Shown piece by piece: positions 22,503-28,260 of a stretch of 28,260 nucleotides of DNA (positions within the stretch are counted from its first letter, which is position 1; every line of letters starts with the position of its first letter). This DNA comes from JAAYZM01 sp964510785 (lineage in GTDB: Bacteria > Actinomycetota > Actinomycetes > Actinomycetales > Cellulomonadaceae), in NCBI GenBank assembly GCA_964510785.1, contig CAZECM010000039.1, positions 1-28,260 on the forward strand, given 5' to 3'. The notes beneath the pieces were generated by a model that saw only the letters and a program-made list of their open reading frames with translations, was not told where the DNA came from and did no database searches. Both the position numbers and the translations under genes were made by a program.

Positions 22503-23009
22503 TCACGGGGCGGACGGCGCGTCCGTACCCGACGGCGCACCCCGCAGCCCGCGCAGCGCGAGGGCCGTCGCGACGGCCGCCTGGACGGCCTCGAAGCCCT
22601 TGTCCTCCGAGGAACCGGGCAGGCCGGCACGGTCGAGGGCCTGCGCGTCGTCGTCGCACGTGAGCACGCCGAAGCCCACGGGCACACCCGTGCGCAGCGC
22701 GACGTCCGTGAGACCGGACGTGGCCGCCTGGCACACGTACTCGAAGTGCGGCGTGCCGCCGCGGATGACGACGCCGAGCGCGACGACGGCGTCCGCGCCC
22801 TGCTGGGCGGCGGCTTGCGCGACGACGGGCAGCTCGAAGGAGCCGGGCACCGGCACGACCTCGTAGTCCGTGACGTGCGTCGCCTCGAGCCCGCGCAGCG
22901 CGCCGTCGACGAGCCCGCCCATCACCTGGGCGTGCCAGCTCGCCGCGACCACCACGACGCGCAGCCCGCTCCCGTCCAGGTCCAGCTGGGGGCTTCCCGC
23001 TCCACTCAT
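22503..23009 (-). CDS. ribH: 6,7-dimethyl-8-ribityllumazine synthase
   Basis: A 168-residue lumazine synthase, joining the RibD product with dihydroxybutanone phosphate in the penultimate step of riboflavin synthesis. Typical are ASWHAQVMGGLVDGA (23-37), VPGSFELPVVAQ (54-65), ALGVVIRGGTPHFEYVC (77-93; catalytic H88) and GFGVLTCDDDAQALDRAG. The C-terminal tail after residue ~150 is a little longer and proline-rich. Lumazine synthases form pentamers or icosahedral shells. The ATG at 23009 overlaps the ribBA stop as ATGA. Confidence 0.97.
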   Translation of the reverse strand: MSGAGSPQLDLDGSGLRVVVVAASWHAQVMGGLVDGALRGLEATHVTDYEVVPVPGSFELPVVAQAAAQQGADAVVALGVVIRGGTPHFEYVCQAATSGLTDVALRTGVPVGFGVLTCDDDAQALDRAGLPGSSEDKGFEAVQAAVATALALRGLRGAPSGTDAPSAP

Positions 23010-24304
23010 GCGTGCTTCTCCTCGTTCTCGATGTCAGTCTCGTCGTTCGGGGTGTGGCCCGTGAGCCAGTGGCCCATGCGCTCGGCCTTCGTGCGCAGGT
23101 ACGCCTCGTTGTCGGGCCCGCGGCCCACCTCGATGGGCGCCGTCTCGATCACGGCCACCCCGTTCGCCTGCAGCCCCGCGACCTTGGCGGGGTTGTTCGT
23201 CATGAGCCGCACGCGGTCGATGCCGAGCTCGCGCAGGATCGCCGCGGCAGCCCCGTACTCGCGCCGGTCGACGGGCCAGCCGAGCTCGAGGTTCGCGTCG
23301 ATCGTGTCGCGACCCTCGTCCTGCAGGGCGTACGCGTCGAGCTTGCCGAGCAGGCCGATCCCGCGACCCTCGTGCCCCCGCAGGTAGACGACGACGCCGC
23401 CCTCGTGGACCACGCGCGCGATCGCCGCGTCGAGCTGCGGGCCGCAGTCGCAGCGCAGCGAGCCGAACGCGTCCCCCGTGAGGCACTCGGAGTGGACGCG
23501 CACGAGCGGCGCGCCCTCCCACGCGACCTCGGACACGAGCGCCGCGTGGGCCGCCCCGGTGCGCAGGTCGCGGAAGCCGTGGACGCGCATCCGGCCGCGC
23601 TTCGTGGGCAGCGCCGCCTCGGCCGTCCGTTCGACGCGGAGGTGGCTGTCGCCCGCGTCGAGCGGCTCGGCGACGCCCGGCAGGTCACCGTGCTCGCGGC
23701 GCCACGCGACGAGGCCGGCGATCGTGATGAGCACGAGGCCGTCGCGCTCCGCGAGCCCTGCCGCAGCGGGCAGTCGCATCATCGTGCCGTCGTCGTGCAC
23801 GAGCTCGGCTATCGCGGCGACCTCCTCGAGGCCCGCGAGCCGGCACAGGTCCACGGCGGCCTCGGTGTGGCCCCCGCGGTGCAGCACCCCACCGGGCACG
23901 GCGCGCAGCGGCAGCACGTGGCCGGGTCGGATGAGGTCGGCCGCCGTGGCGGAGGGGTCCGCGAGCACGCGGATGGTGCGGGCCCGGTCGGCCGCGGAGA
24001 TGCCCGTCGTCACGCCGTCGGCCGCGTCGACCGTCACCGTGTAGGCGGTGCGGCGCGGGTCCTGGGAGTGCGGCACCATGAGCGGCAGGTCGAGGGCGTC
24101 CGCGCGGGCCGCCGTCATGGGCGCGCACAGGTAGCCAGATGAGTGCCGGATGGTCCAGGCGACCCACTCGGTGCTCGCCGTGGTCGCCGCGAGCACGACG
24201 TCGGCCTCGTTCTCGCGGTCCTCGTTGTCCGCGACGAGCACGGGCCGTCCGGCGCGCAGCTCGTCCAGGGCCTGCTCGATGGTCCCGAGCACGACGTCGG
24301 CCAT
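23006..24304 (-). CDS. ribBA: Bifunctional DHBP synthase / GTP cyclohydrolase II
   Basis: A 432-residue fusion giving both riboflavin precursors. Residues 1-~203 are 3,4-dihydroxy-2-butanone-4-phosphate synthase, with VADNEDRENEADV (24-36), RHSSGYLCAP (53-62), DGVTTGISAADR and GHTEAAVDL (145-153), acting on ribulose-5-phosphate. Residues ~235-432 are GTP cyclohydrolase II, with zinc ligands C274, C285 and C287 in HSECLTGDAFGSLRCDCG, then RGHEGRGIGLLGK and LMTNNPAKVAGL. Both active sites look intact. The ATG at 24304 overlaps the ribE stop by one base (TGATG), with AGGAGA before it. The nearby rpe gene supplies an enzyme of the ribulose-5-phosphate pool. Confidence 0.97.
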   Translation of the reverse strand: MADVVLGTIEQALDELRAGRPVLVADNEDRENEADVVLAATTASTEWVAWTIRHSSGYLCAPMTAARADALDLPLMVPHSQDPRRTAYTVTVDAADGVTTGISAADRARTIRVLADPSATAADLIRPGHVLPLRAVPGGVLHRGGHTEAAVDLCRLAGLEEVAAIAELVHDDGTMMRLPAAAGLAERDGLVLITIAGLVAWRREHGDLPGVAEPLDAGDSHLRVERTAEAALPTKRGRMRVHGFRDLRTGAAHAALVSEVAWEGAPLVRVHSECLTGDAFGSLRCDCGPQLDAAIARVVHEGGVVVYLRGHEGRGIGLLGKLDAYALQDEGRDTIDANLELGWPVDRREYGAAAAILRELGIDRVRLMTNNPAKVAGLQANGVAVIETAPIEVGRGPDNEAYLRTKAERMGHWLTGHTPNDETDIENEEKHA

Positions 24305-24912
24305 CAGTGGTCTCCTGCCGTCTCGAGCAGCCGCTGGGTGTACTTCGCGAGCACGTCCGCCTCGAGGTTGACGCGCGTGCCGGGCTCGGCGTCGCCCAGG
24401 GTCGTGTGCTCGAGCGTGGTGGGGATGAGGGAGACGCCGAAGAAGTCCTCGCCGACGTCGGTCACCGTGAGCGAGACGCCGTCGACCGTGATCGCGCCCT
24501 TGCGCGCGACGAGGCGGGCCAGCTCGCGGGGCAGCTCGACGACGACGTCGTCCCACCGGGGACCCGGCTCGCGGGAGCGGACCGTCCCGACGCCGTCGAC
24601 GTGCCCCTGGACCACGTGGCCGCCGAGGCGCCCGTCCGCGCGCAACGAGCGCTCGAGGTTGACGGGGTCTCCCGCGGAAAGGTCACCGAGCGACGTGTAG
24701 CGGAGCGTCTCGGGCATGACGTCGGCCGTGAACGTGCCGTCCCCGGGCAGGCTCGTGACCGTCAGACACACGCCGCTCACCGAGATCGAGTCGCCGAACG
24801 CCGCGTCGGACGCGACGAGCGGGCCGCGCACGTGCAGCCGCGAGTCGGTGCCGCCGTCGAGCAGCTCGACGGCGAGGATCTCGCCGATCTCTTCCACGAT
24901 GCCGGTGAACAT
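24304..24912 (-). CDS. ribE: Riboflavin synthase (alpha subunit)
   Basis: A 202-residue enzyme that dismutates two 6,7-dimethyl-8-ribityllumazine molecules into riboflavin. It starts with the near-invariant MFTGIVEEIG and has two tandem lumazine-binding domains, residues ~1-95 (SVSGVCLTVTSL, 44-55) and ~97-195 (GGHVVQGHVDGVG, 97-109; ITVDGVSLTVTDVG). The ATG at 24912 overlaps the ribD stop by one base, with AAGGAG 5-6 bases upstream. Confidence 0.97.
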   Translation of the reverse strand: MFTGIVEEIGEILAVELLDGGTDSRLHVRGPLVASDAAFGDSISVSGVCLTVTSLPGDGTFTADVMPETLRYTSLGDLSAGDPVNLERSLRADGRLGGHVVQGHVDGVGTVRSREPGPRWDDVVVELPRELARLVARKGAITVDGVSLTVTDVGEDFFGVSLIPTTLEHTTLGDAEPGTRVNLEADVLAKYTQRLLETAGDH

Positions 24913-25994
24913 CAGGACTCCTTGGTGGTGGTGGGGACTGCGATGACAAGGACGTCGGGGCCGAGCTGGTGCACCTCGCGGGTGTGCCAGCGCAGCGCGT
25001 CGCCGATGGTGGCGATGCCGAGGTCGCCGACGGCGGGCTTGCCCGCGCCGAGCAGCACGGGGGCGATGTACGTGTGCAGCTCGTCGACGAGCCCGGCGCG
25101 CAGGAGTGCGCTCGCGAGCGTGGGGCCGCCCTCGACGAGCACGTGGCGCACCTCGCGGGCCTGGAGCGCGGCGAGAACCTCGGCCACGTCGTGCGTACGG
25201 AGGTGGACGAGCTCGCCGCCCGGGCCGCGCAGGGCAGCATCGGCAGAGATCTCGCGGTGCCCGACGACGACGCGTAGCGGCTGGTGCTCCGCGAGACCGG
25301 TCGCGGTCTGACCTGGGCCGCCCGGGACGCGCGCCGTGAGCGATGGGTCGTCCGTGAGCGCCGTCCCGGTGCCCACGAGGATCGCGTCGACCTCGGCGCG
25401 CAGGGCGTGGGCGTGCGCGCGGGAGTGCTCGGAGGTGATCCAGCGGCTCGAACCGTCCGACGCGGCGATGCGGCCGTCGAGGGTCGTCGCCGTCTTGAGC
25501 GTGACGAACGGGCGGCCGTGCTCGGCACCGCTGAGCCACGTGCGCAACAGCTCGCGGCCCTCCGCCTCGGCGACGGGACCCACGACCTCGACGCCGCCGG
25601 CACGCAGGTGCGCCGCTCCCCCGGCTGCGACGGGGTTCGGGTCGGCGAGGGCGAAGACCACGCGTCGCACCCCCGCGTCGAGCAGCGCTTGCGAGCACGG
25701 CCCCGTGCGTCCGGTGTGGTTGCACGGCTCGAGGGTCACTACGGCGGTCGCGCCTCGGGGGTCGTGGCCCGCCGCCCGGGCGTTGGCGAGCGCATCAGCC
25801 TCGGCGTGCGGGGTGCCCGCGCCGCGGTGGAAGCCGATCGCCAGGAGCGCGCCGTCGTCGGCGAGCAGGACGCAACCGACGCGCGGGTTCGGGCCGTGCG
25901 CAGGCCCGCGCCGCGCCAGCTCGAAGGCTTGCGACATTGCGGCGAGCTCGGTGGGCGCGGCGGCCTCGCGGCCCGCGGTGTCGTGGTCCGGCAC
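24912..25994 (-). CDS. ribD: Bifunctional riboflavin deaminase/reductase RibD
   Basis: A 360-residue protein performing the deamination and side-chain reduction after GTP cyclohydrolase II. The N-terminal zinc deaminase has HAE (63-65) and PCNHTGRTGPC with C91 and C100, plus NPRVGCVL before it. The NADPH-dependent reductase domain follows from about residue 140, with TLKTATTLDGRIA, DAILVGTGTALTDDPSLTAR and HVLVEGGPTLASALL. The start GTG at 25994 has a strong GGGGAGGA site and comes before the first conserved residues; an ATG 19 codons later is an alternative. It is the first gene after the FMN riboswitch and leads the TGATG-linked rib operon. Confidence 0.96.
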   Translation of the reverse strand: MPDHDTAGREAAAPTELAAMSQAFELARRGPAHGPNPRVGCVLLADDGALLAIGFHRGAGTPHAEADALANARAAGHDPRGATAVVTLEPCNHTGRTGPCSQALLDAGVRRVVFALADPNPVAAGGAAHLRAGGVEVVGPVAEAEGRELLRTWLSGAEHGRPFVTLKTATTLDGRIAASDGSSRWITSEHSRAHAHALRAEVDAILVGTGTALTDDPSLTARVPGGPGQTATGLAEHQPLRVVVGHREISADAALRGPGGELVHLRTHDVAEVLAALQAREVRHVLVEGGPTLASALLRAGLVDELHTYIAPVLLGAGKPAVGDLGIATIGDALRWHTREVHQLGPDVLVIAVPTTTKES

Positions 25995-26010
25995 TTCGTC
26001 CTCCCCTCTC

Positions 26011-26088
26011 GCGCATCGGTGCGCTCCGGGGTGGACGGGTGGTGCCGAGGCACCACGGCCGTCGCGGACACCGCTGCGCGGTGCCCGC
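26011..26088 (-). promoter_or_regulatory. Hairpin-rich expression platform of the FMN riboswitch
   Basis: Three inverted repeats fill the space between the aptamer and the ribD ribosome binding site. 26078-26088/26064-26074 is an 11-bp stem with one G-U pair and a 3-base loop. 26049-26056/26039-26046 is a perfect 8-bp GTGGTGCC repeat. 26020-26024/26011-26015 is a 5-bp GCGCA/TGCGC stem ending one base before the GAGAGGGGAGGA region. No T-run follows any stem, so control could be by Rho, by a U-less terminator or by translation. Confidence 0.65.
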
Positions 26089-26220
26089 TCGTGCTTCCTC
26101 CCATCCGGACTTTCACCGTCGGTCCTGGAGTTCCACCAGGTCAACCACCCGCACGAACTGTCGCGGTTGGGTCGCGGACTATCACCGCCGGCTCGGAATT
26201 ACACCGACCCCGGAGCACGA
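26089..26220 (-). promoter_or_regulatory. FMN riboswitch (RFN element)
   Basis: The minus strand carries the conserved RFN core: GGGGTCGGTGTAATTCCGA, GGCGGTGATAGTCCGCGAC, GGTTGACCTGGTGGAACTCC, then AGGACCGACGGTGAAAGTCC and GGATGGGAGGAAGC. The outer P1 helix is TCGTGC (26220-26215) with GCACGA (26094-26089). FMN binding to this class turns down riboflavin genes. It lies 94 bases upstream of ribD. Confidence 0.97.
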
Positions 26221-26314
26221 TCTCTCCTCAGAGCATGCCATCACCTCGCGCTTCGAGCGAAGCCGCTCCCACTCCGCGAGACGCCGGCGCCATGGCGCGG
26301 CCCCGCGGCTCCGG
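26221..26314 (-). other. Spacer between rpe and the FMN riboswitch
   Basis: This 94-base stretch follows the rpe stop and must hold any rpe terminator and riboswitch promoter. It contains a perfect 12-bp palindrome GCGCCATGGCGC (26287-26298) and a GCTTCG/CGAAGC stem (26250-26255/26258-26263), neither followed by a T-run. I could not pick a convincing promoter. Confidence 0.5.
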
Positions 26315-26995
26315 CTACCTCGGCGCGAGGTGATCGTGGAAGTGGGCGGTGGCCAGGGAGCGGAGGGCGTCCACCTCGTCAGGAACGTTCTCCGCGCCAA
26401 AGACGGCTGAGCCGGCCACGAAGACGTTGGCCCCGGCGTCAGCGGCCTGCTCGATCGTGCCGCGCGCGATGCCGCCGTCGACCTGGATCCAGACGTCGAG
26501 GTTCTGCTCGGAGATCAGCTTGCGCGTGGCCCTGATCTTGGGCAGCTGAGCAGGCATGAAGGACTGGCCGCCGAACCCGGGCTCGACGGTCATGATGAGC
26601 AGCATGTCGAGCTCGGGCAGGAGGTGCTCGACGGCGGACAACGGGGTGCTCGGCCGCAGCCCCATACCGGCACGGACACCGAGGCGTCGCAGCTCGCGGG
26701 CCAGGCGCAGCGGGTCGGCGGCGGCCTCGAAGTGGAAGGTCACCGACTGGGCGCTCGTCTCGGCGTACTGCGGTGCCCAACGGTCGGCATCGGCGATCAT
26801 GAGATGCAGGTCCAGCGGCAGCGAACTGACCTGCCCCAACCGTTCGATGACCGGCATCCCCATCGTGAGGTTCGGCACGAAGTGGTTGTCCATGACGTCG
26901 ACGTGTACCCAGTCGGCGTTGGCGATCGCCTTGATGTCGCGCTCGAGGTTGGCGAAGTCGGCGGCCAGGATGCTGGGGTTGAGAAGTACTGACAC
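26315..26995 (-). CDS. rpe: Ribulose-phosphate 3-epimerase
   Basis: A 226-residue TIM-barrel enzyme interconverting ribulose-5-phosphate and xylulose-5-phosphate. The N-terminal LLNPSILAADFANLERDI, the metal-site HVDVMDNHFVPNLTMG (H31, D33), LDLHLMI (H64), LIMTVEPGFGGQSFM and IQVDGGI are all as expected; length is typical. The GTG at 26995 follows the rsmB stop by only 4 bases and lacks a Shine-Dalgarno, but TAGGCT stands exactly 6 bases before it, so a leaderless transcript is likely besides readthrough from rsmB. It provides the link between the pentose pool and RibB. Confidence 0.97.
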   Translation of the reverse strand: MSVLLNPSILAADFANLERDIKAIANADWVHVDVMDNHFVPNLTMGMPVIERLGQVSSLPLDLHLMIADADRWAPQYAETSAQSVTFHFEAAADPLRLARELRRLGVRAGMGLRPSTPLSAVEHLLPELDMLLIMTVEPGFGGQSFMPAQLPKIRATRKLISEQNLDVWIQVDGGIARGTIEQAADAGANVFVAGSAVFGAENVPDEVDALRSLATAHFHDHLAPR

Positions 26996-26999
26996 GGCG

Positions 27000-28260
27000 T
27001 CAGCCTAGCGTCGAGATCGAGCTCGGATGCCCCTCCGCGCGGCGTCGCAGGAGCGCGAGGAACATCGCGTCCGTGCCGTGGACGTGGGGCCAGAGCTGCA
27101 CGTCCTGGCGCTCGCTCAGCGGGATCTCGGGGCTCACCGCGCGCATGGCGTCGGCCGTGTCCACGACCTCGACGTCCTCGCGGCCGCGCAGCACGTCCTC
27201 CACCACGAGATGGGTCTCGGCGACGTGCGGCGAGCACGTGACGTAGGCGACGAGGCCCCCGGGGCGGACGGCGTCGAGCGCCGACGCGAGGAGGGCTCGC
27301 TGGAGCGGACCGAGGCCGGCGAGGTCGGACGGCTGGCGGCGCCAGCGGGACTCCGGCCGACGCCGCAGGGCGCCGAGTCCTGTGCAGGGTGCGTCGACGA
27401 GCACGCGGTCGTAGCGGCCGGGCTCGAGCGCGCCCACCTCGCGCCCGTCGCCGTGCCGCACCTCGACGGCAGCCTCGGGTAGGGCGACGACGGCGCGGCG
27501 CACGAGGTCCACGCGGTGGGCGGCCACCTCGTTCGCGACGAGCTTGGCGCCGCGCTCGGCGGCGAGTGCCCCCAGGAGCGCGGCCTTGCCTCCGGGCCCC
27601 GCGCACAGGTCGAGCCAGAGCCGGTCGGGTCCGTCGAGCGGCGCACCGGCGAGGGCGAGGGCGACGAGCTGCGAGCCCTCGTCCTGCACACCGACCCGGC
27701 CCTCGCGCACCGCGGAGAGCGACCCCGGGTCACCACCCGTCAGGACGTGGGCCGTGGGCGCCCACTGGCCCGGGACCGCGTCGTCGGGCAGGCCGCCCTC
27801 CCCCGTGAGGCCCGGGCGGGTGACGAGCGTGACGCGTGGTGCGGTGTTGTCGGCGACGAGTAGCGCCTCGAGCTCCCCGGCGTCGCGACCGTTCGCCTTG
27901 AGCGCGCCGCGCAGCGCCCGCACGATCCAGGCCGGGTGGGACTCGACGGCCGCGAGGCGTGCCTCGTCGTTCGTGCCGGCCGGGTCCGCCGCGCCCGCGA
28001 TCACCCCGAGCCACTCCTCGAGCGGGTGCTCGGAGACCCGGCGCAGCACGGCGTTCACGAACTGCGCCGAACCGGCCCCGGTGCGTTGACGGGCGAGGCC
28101 CACGGTCTCCGAGACGGCGGCGTGCGGCGGGACGCGCATCCCGAGGAGCTGGTGGACGCCGAGTCGCAGGATGTCGAGCACGGCCGCCTCGATGTCCGCG
28201 AGGGGGCGCTGCGAGCACTGCTCGAGGACGGCGTCGTACCGCCCGCGCAGGCGCAGCGTG
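27000..28260 (-). CDS. rsmB: 16S rRNA (cytosine-967-C5)-methyltransferase RsmB, N-terminus beyond window
   Basis: The frame is open to the right edge, so the start is missing. About 420 residues are present. The visible N-terminal part (LRGRYDAVLEQC, EAAVLDILRLGVHQLLGMRVPPHAAVSETVGLAR) is the NusB-like RNA-binding domain. The methyltransferase domain has the AdoMet site LDLCAGPGGKAALL, the catalytic DAPCTGLGALRRRPESRWRR and the second cysteine in VTCSPHVAET. RsmB methylates cytosine 967 of 16S rRNA. rsmB-rpe-ribD is a common actinobacterial order; fmt usually lies upstream. Confidence 0.95.
   Translation of the reverse strand, partial: TLRLRGRYDAVLEQCSQRPLADIEAAVLDILRLGVHQLLGMRVPPHAAVSETVGLARQRTGAGSAQFVNAVLRRVSEHPLEEWLGVIAGAADPAGTNDEARLAAVESHPAWIVRALRGALKANGRDAGELEALLVADNTAPRVTLVTRPGLTGEGGLPDDAVPGQWAPTAHVLTGGDPGSLSAVREGRVGVQDEGSQLVALALAGAPLDGPDRLWLDLCAGPGGKAALLGALAAERGAKLVANEVAAHRVDLVRRAVVALPEAAVEVRHGDGREVGALEPGRYDRVLVDAPCTGLGALRRRPESRWRRQPSDLAGLGPLQRALLASALDAVRPGGLVAYVTCSPHVAETHLVVEDVLRGREDVEVVDTADAMRAVSPEIPLSERQDVQLWPHVHGTDAMFLALLRRRAEGHPSSISTLG
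27002..27007 (-). promoter_or_regulatory. Candidate leaderless -10 for rpe
   Basis: TAGGCT at the very end of rsmB is followed by GACGCC and the GTG of rpe at 26995. The spacing of 6 bases matches pafB, the DUF3866 gene, lnt and the small membrane gene in this window. Confidence 0.4.

Noticed and set aside
26287..26298. Palindrome GCGCCATGGCGC as an rpe terminator
   Set aside because: The arms leave no loop without losing pairs and no T-run follows; kept only as a described palindrome.
21357..28260. Mobile-element or recent-transfer origin of the rib-his block
   Set aside because: Codon use is as in the neighbours, the gene order is common in actinobacteria, and there are no flanking repeats, integrases or tRNAs.

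Overview
The window is chromosomal DNA from a high-GC actinobacterium. This rests on the very GC-rich third codon positions, an RbpA RNA-polymerase-binding protein, the PafB/PafC pair, a HelY-type helicase beside tatA/tatC, separate Lnt and Ppm genes, and many GTG starts joined by 4-base overlaps. Gene order and protein style look like Micrococcales, perhaps near Cellulomonadaceae, but that placement is inference. Nearly all of the sequence is coding; no CRISPR array, insertion sequence, prophage or tRNA was seen.

Layout. 1-1113 (-): start of a UvrA-like ABC ATPase, interrupted by a 10-N assembly gap. 1148-2030 (-): a VOC-fold protein and a small AraC-type regulator. 2093-5466 (+): an MFS permease and an ABC exporter with a glycine/proline-rich insertion in its ATPase domain. 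5522-5982 (+): rbpA behind a sigma-R-like promoter and a leader hairpin. 6025-8393 (-): lnt and ppm, the lipoprotein acylation and polyprenol-phosphate-mannose synthesis pair. 8394-8782: the longest plain intergenic stretch. 8783-17506 (-): a tightly packed operon pafB, pafC, a small membrane/coiled-coil gene, tatA, tatC, a diacylglycerol-kinase-like gene, helY and a YtcJ-like amidohydrolase. 17539-18708 (+): a DUF3866 gene divergent from pafB. 18709-28260 (-): rsmB, rpe, then an FMN riboswitch followed by ribD, ribE, ribBA, ribH, hisE, hisG, a PH-like membrane protein and a two-gene ABC exporter.

How it fits together. Rpe interconverts ribulose-5-phosphate and xylulose-5-phosphate; ribulose-5-phosphate is a RibB substrate, and RibBA, RibD, RibH and RibE complete riboflavin synthesis under an FMN-sensing leader. 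The rib genes overlap by 1-4 bases and lead, after only 25 bases, into hisE-hisG, so FMN control may reach histidine genes. PafB/PafC are known in mycobacteria as DNA-damage-response regulators; here they head a string of genes for Tat secretion, lipid phosphorylation and RNA/DNA unwinding.

I did not find a clearly new multi-gene system. The most interesting signals are regulatory. The pafB/DUF3866 gap is a near-perfect 28-bp palindrome carrying two mirror-image TANNNT elements, each exactly 6 bases from its start codon (leaderless geometry). The same TANNNT-N6/7-start layout recurs before several other genes, in two of them using the upstream gene's TAG stop codon as the start of the hexamer. 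Other points of note are the rbpA leader hairpin, the hairpin-rich platform after the FMN riboswitch, a 15-bp tandem repeat before lnt, and the small uncharacterised gene between pafC and tatA.
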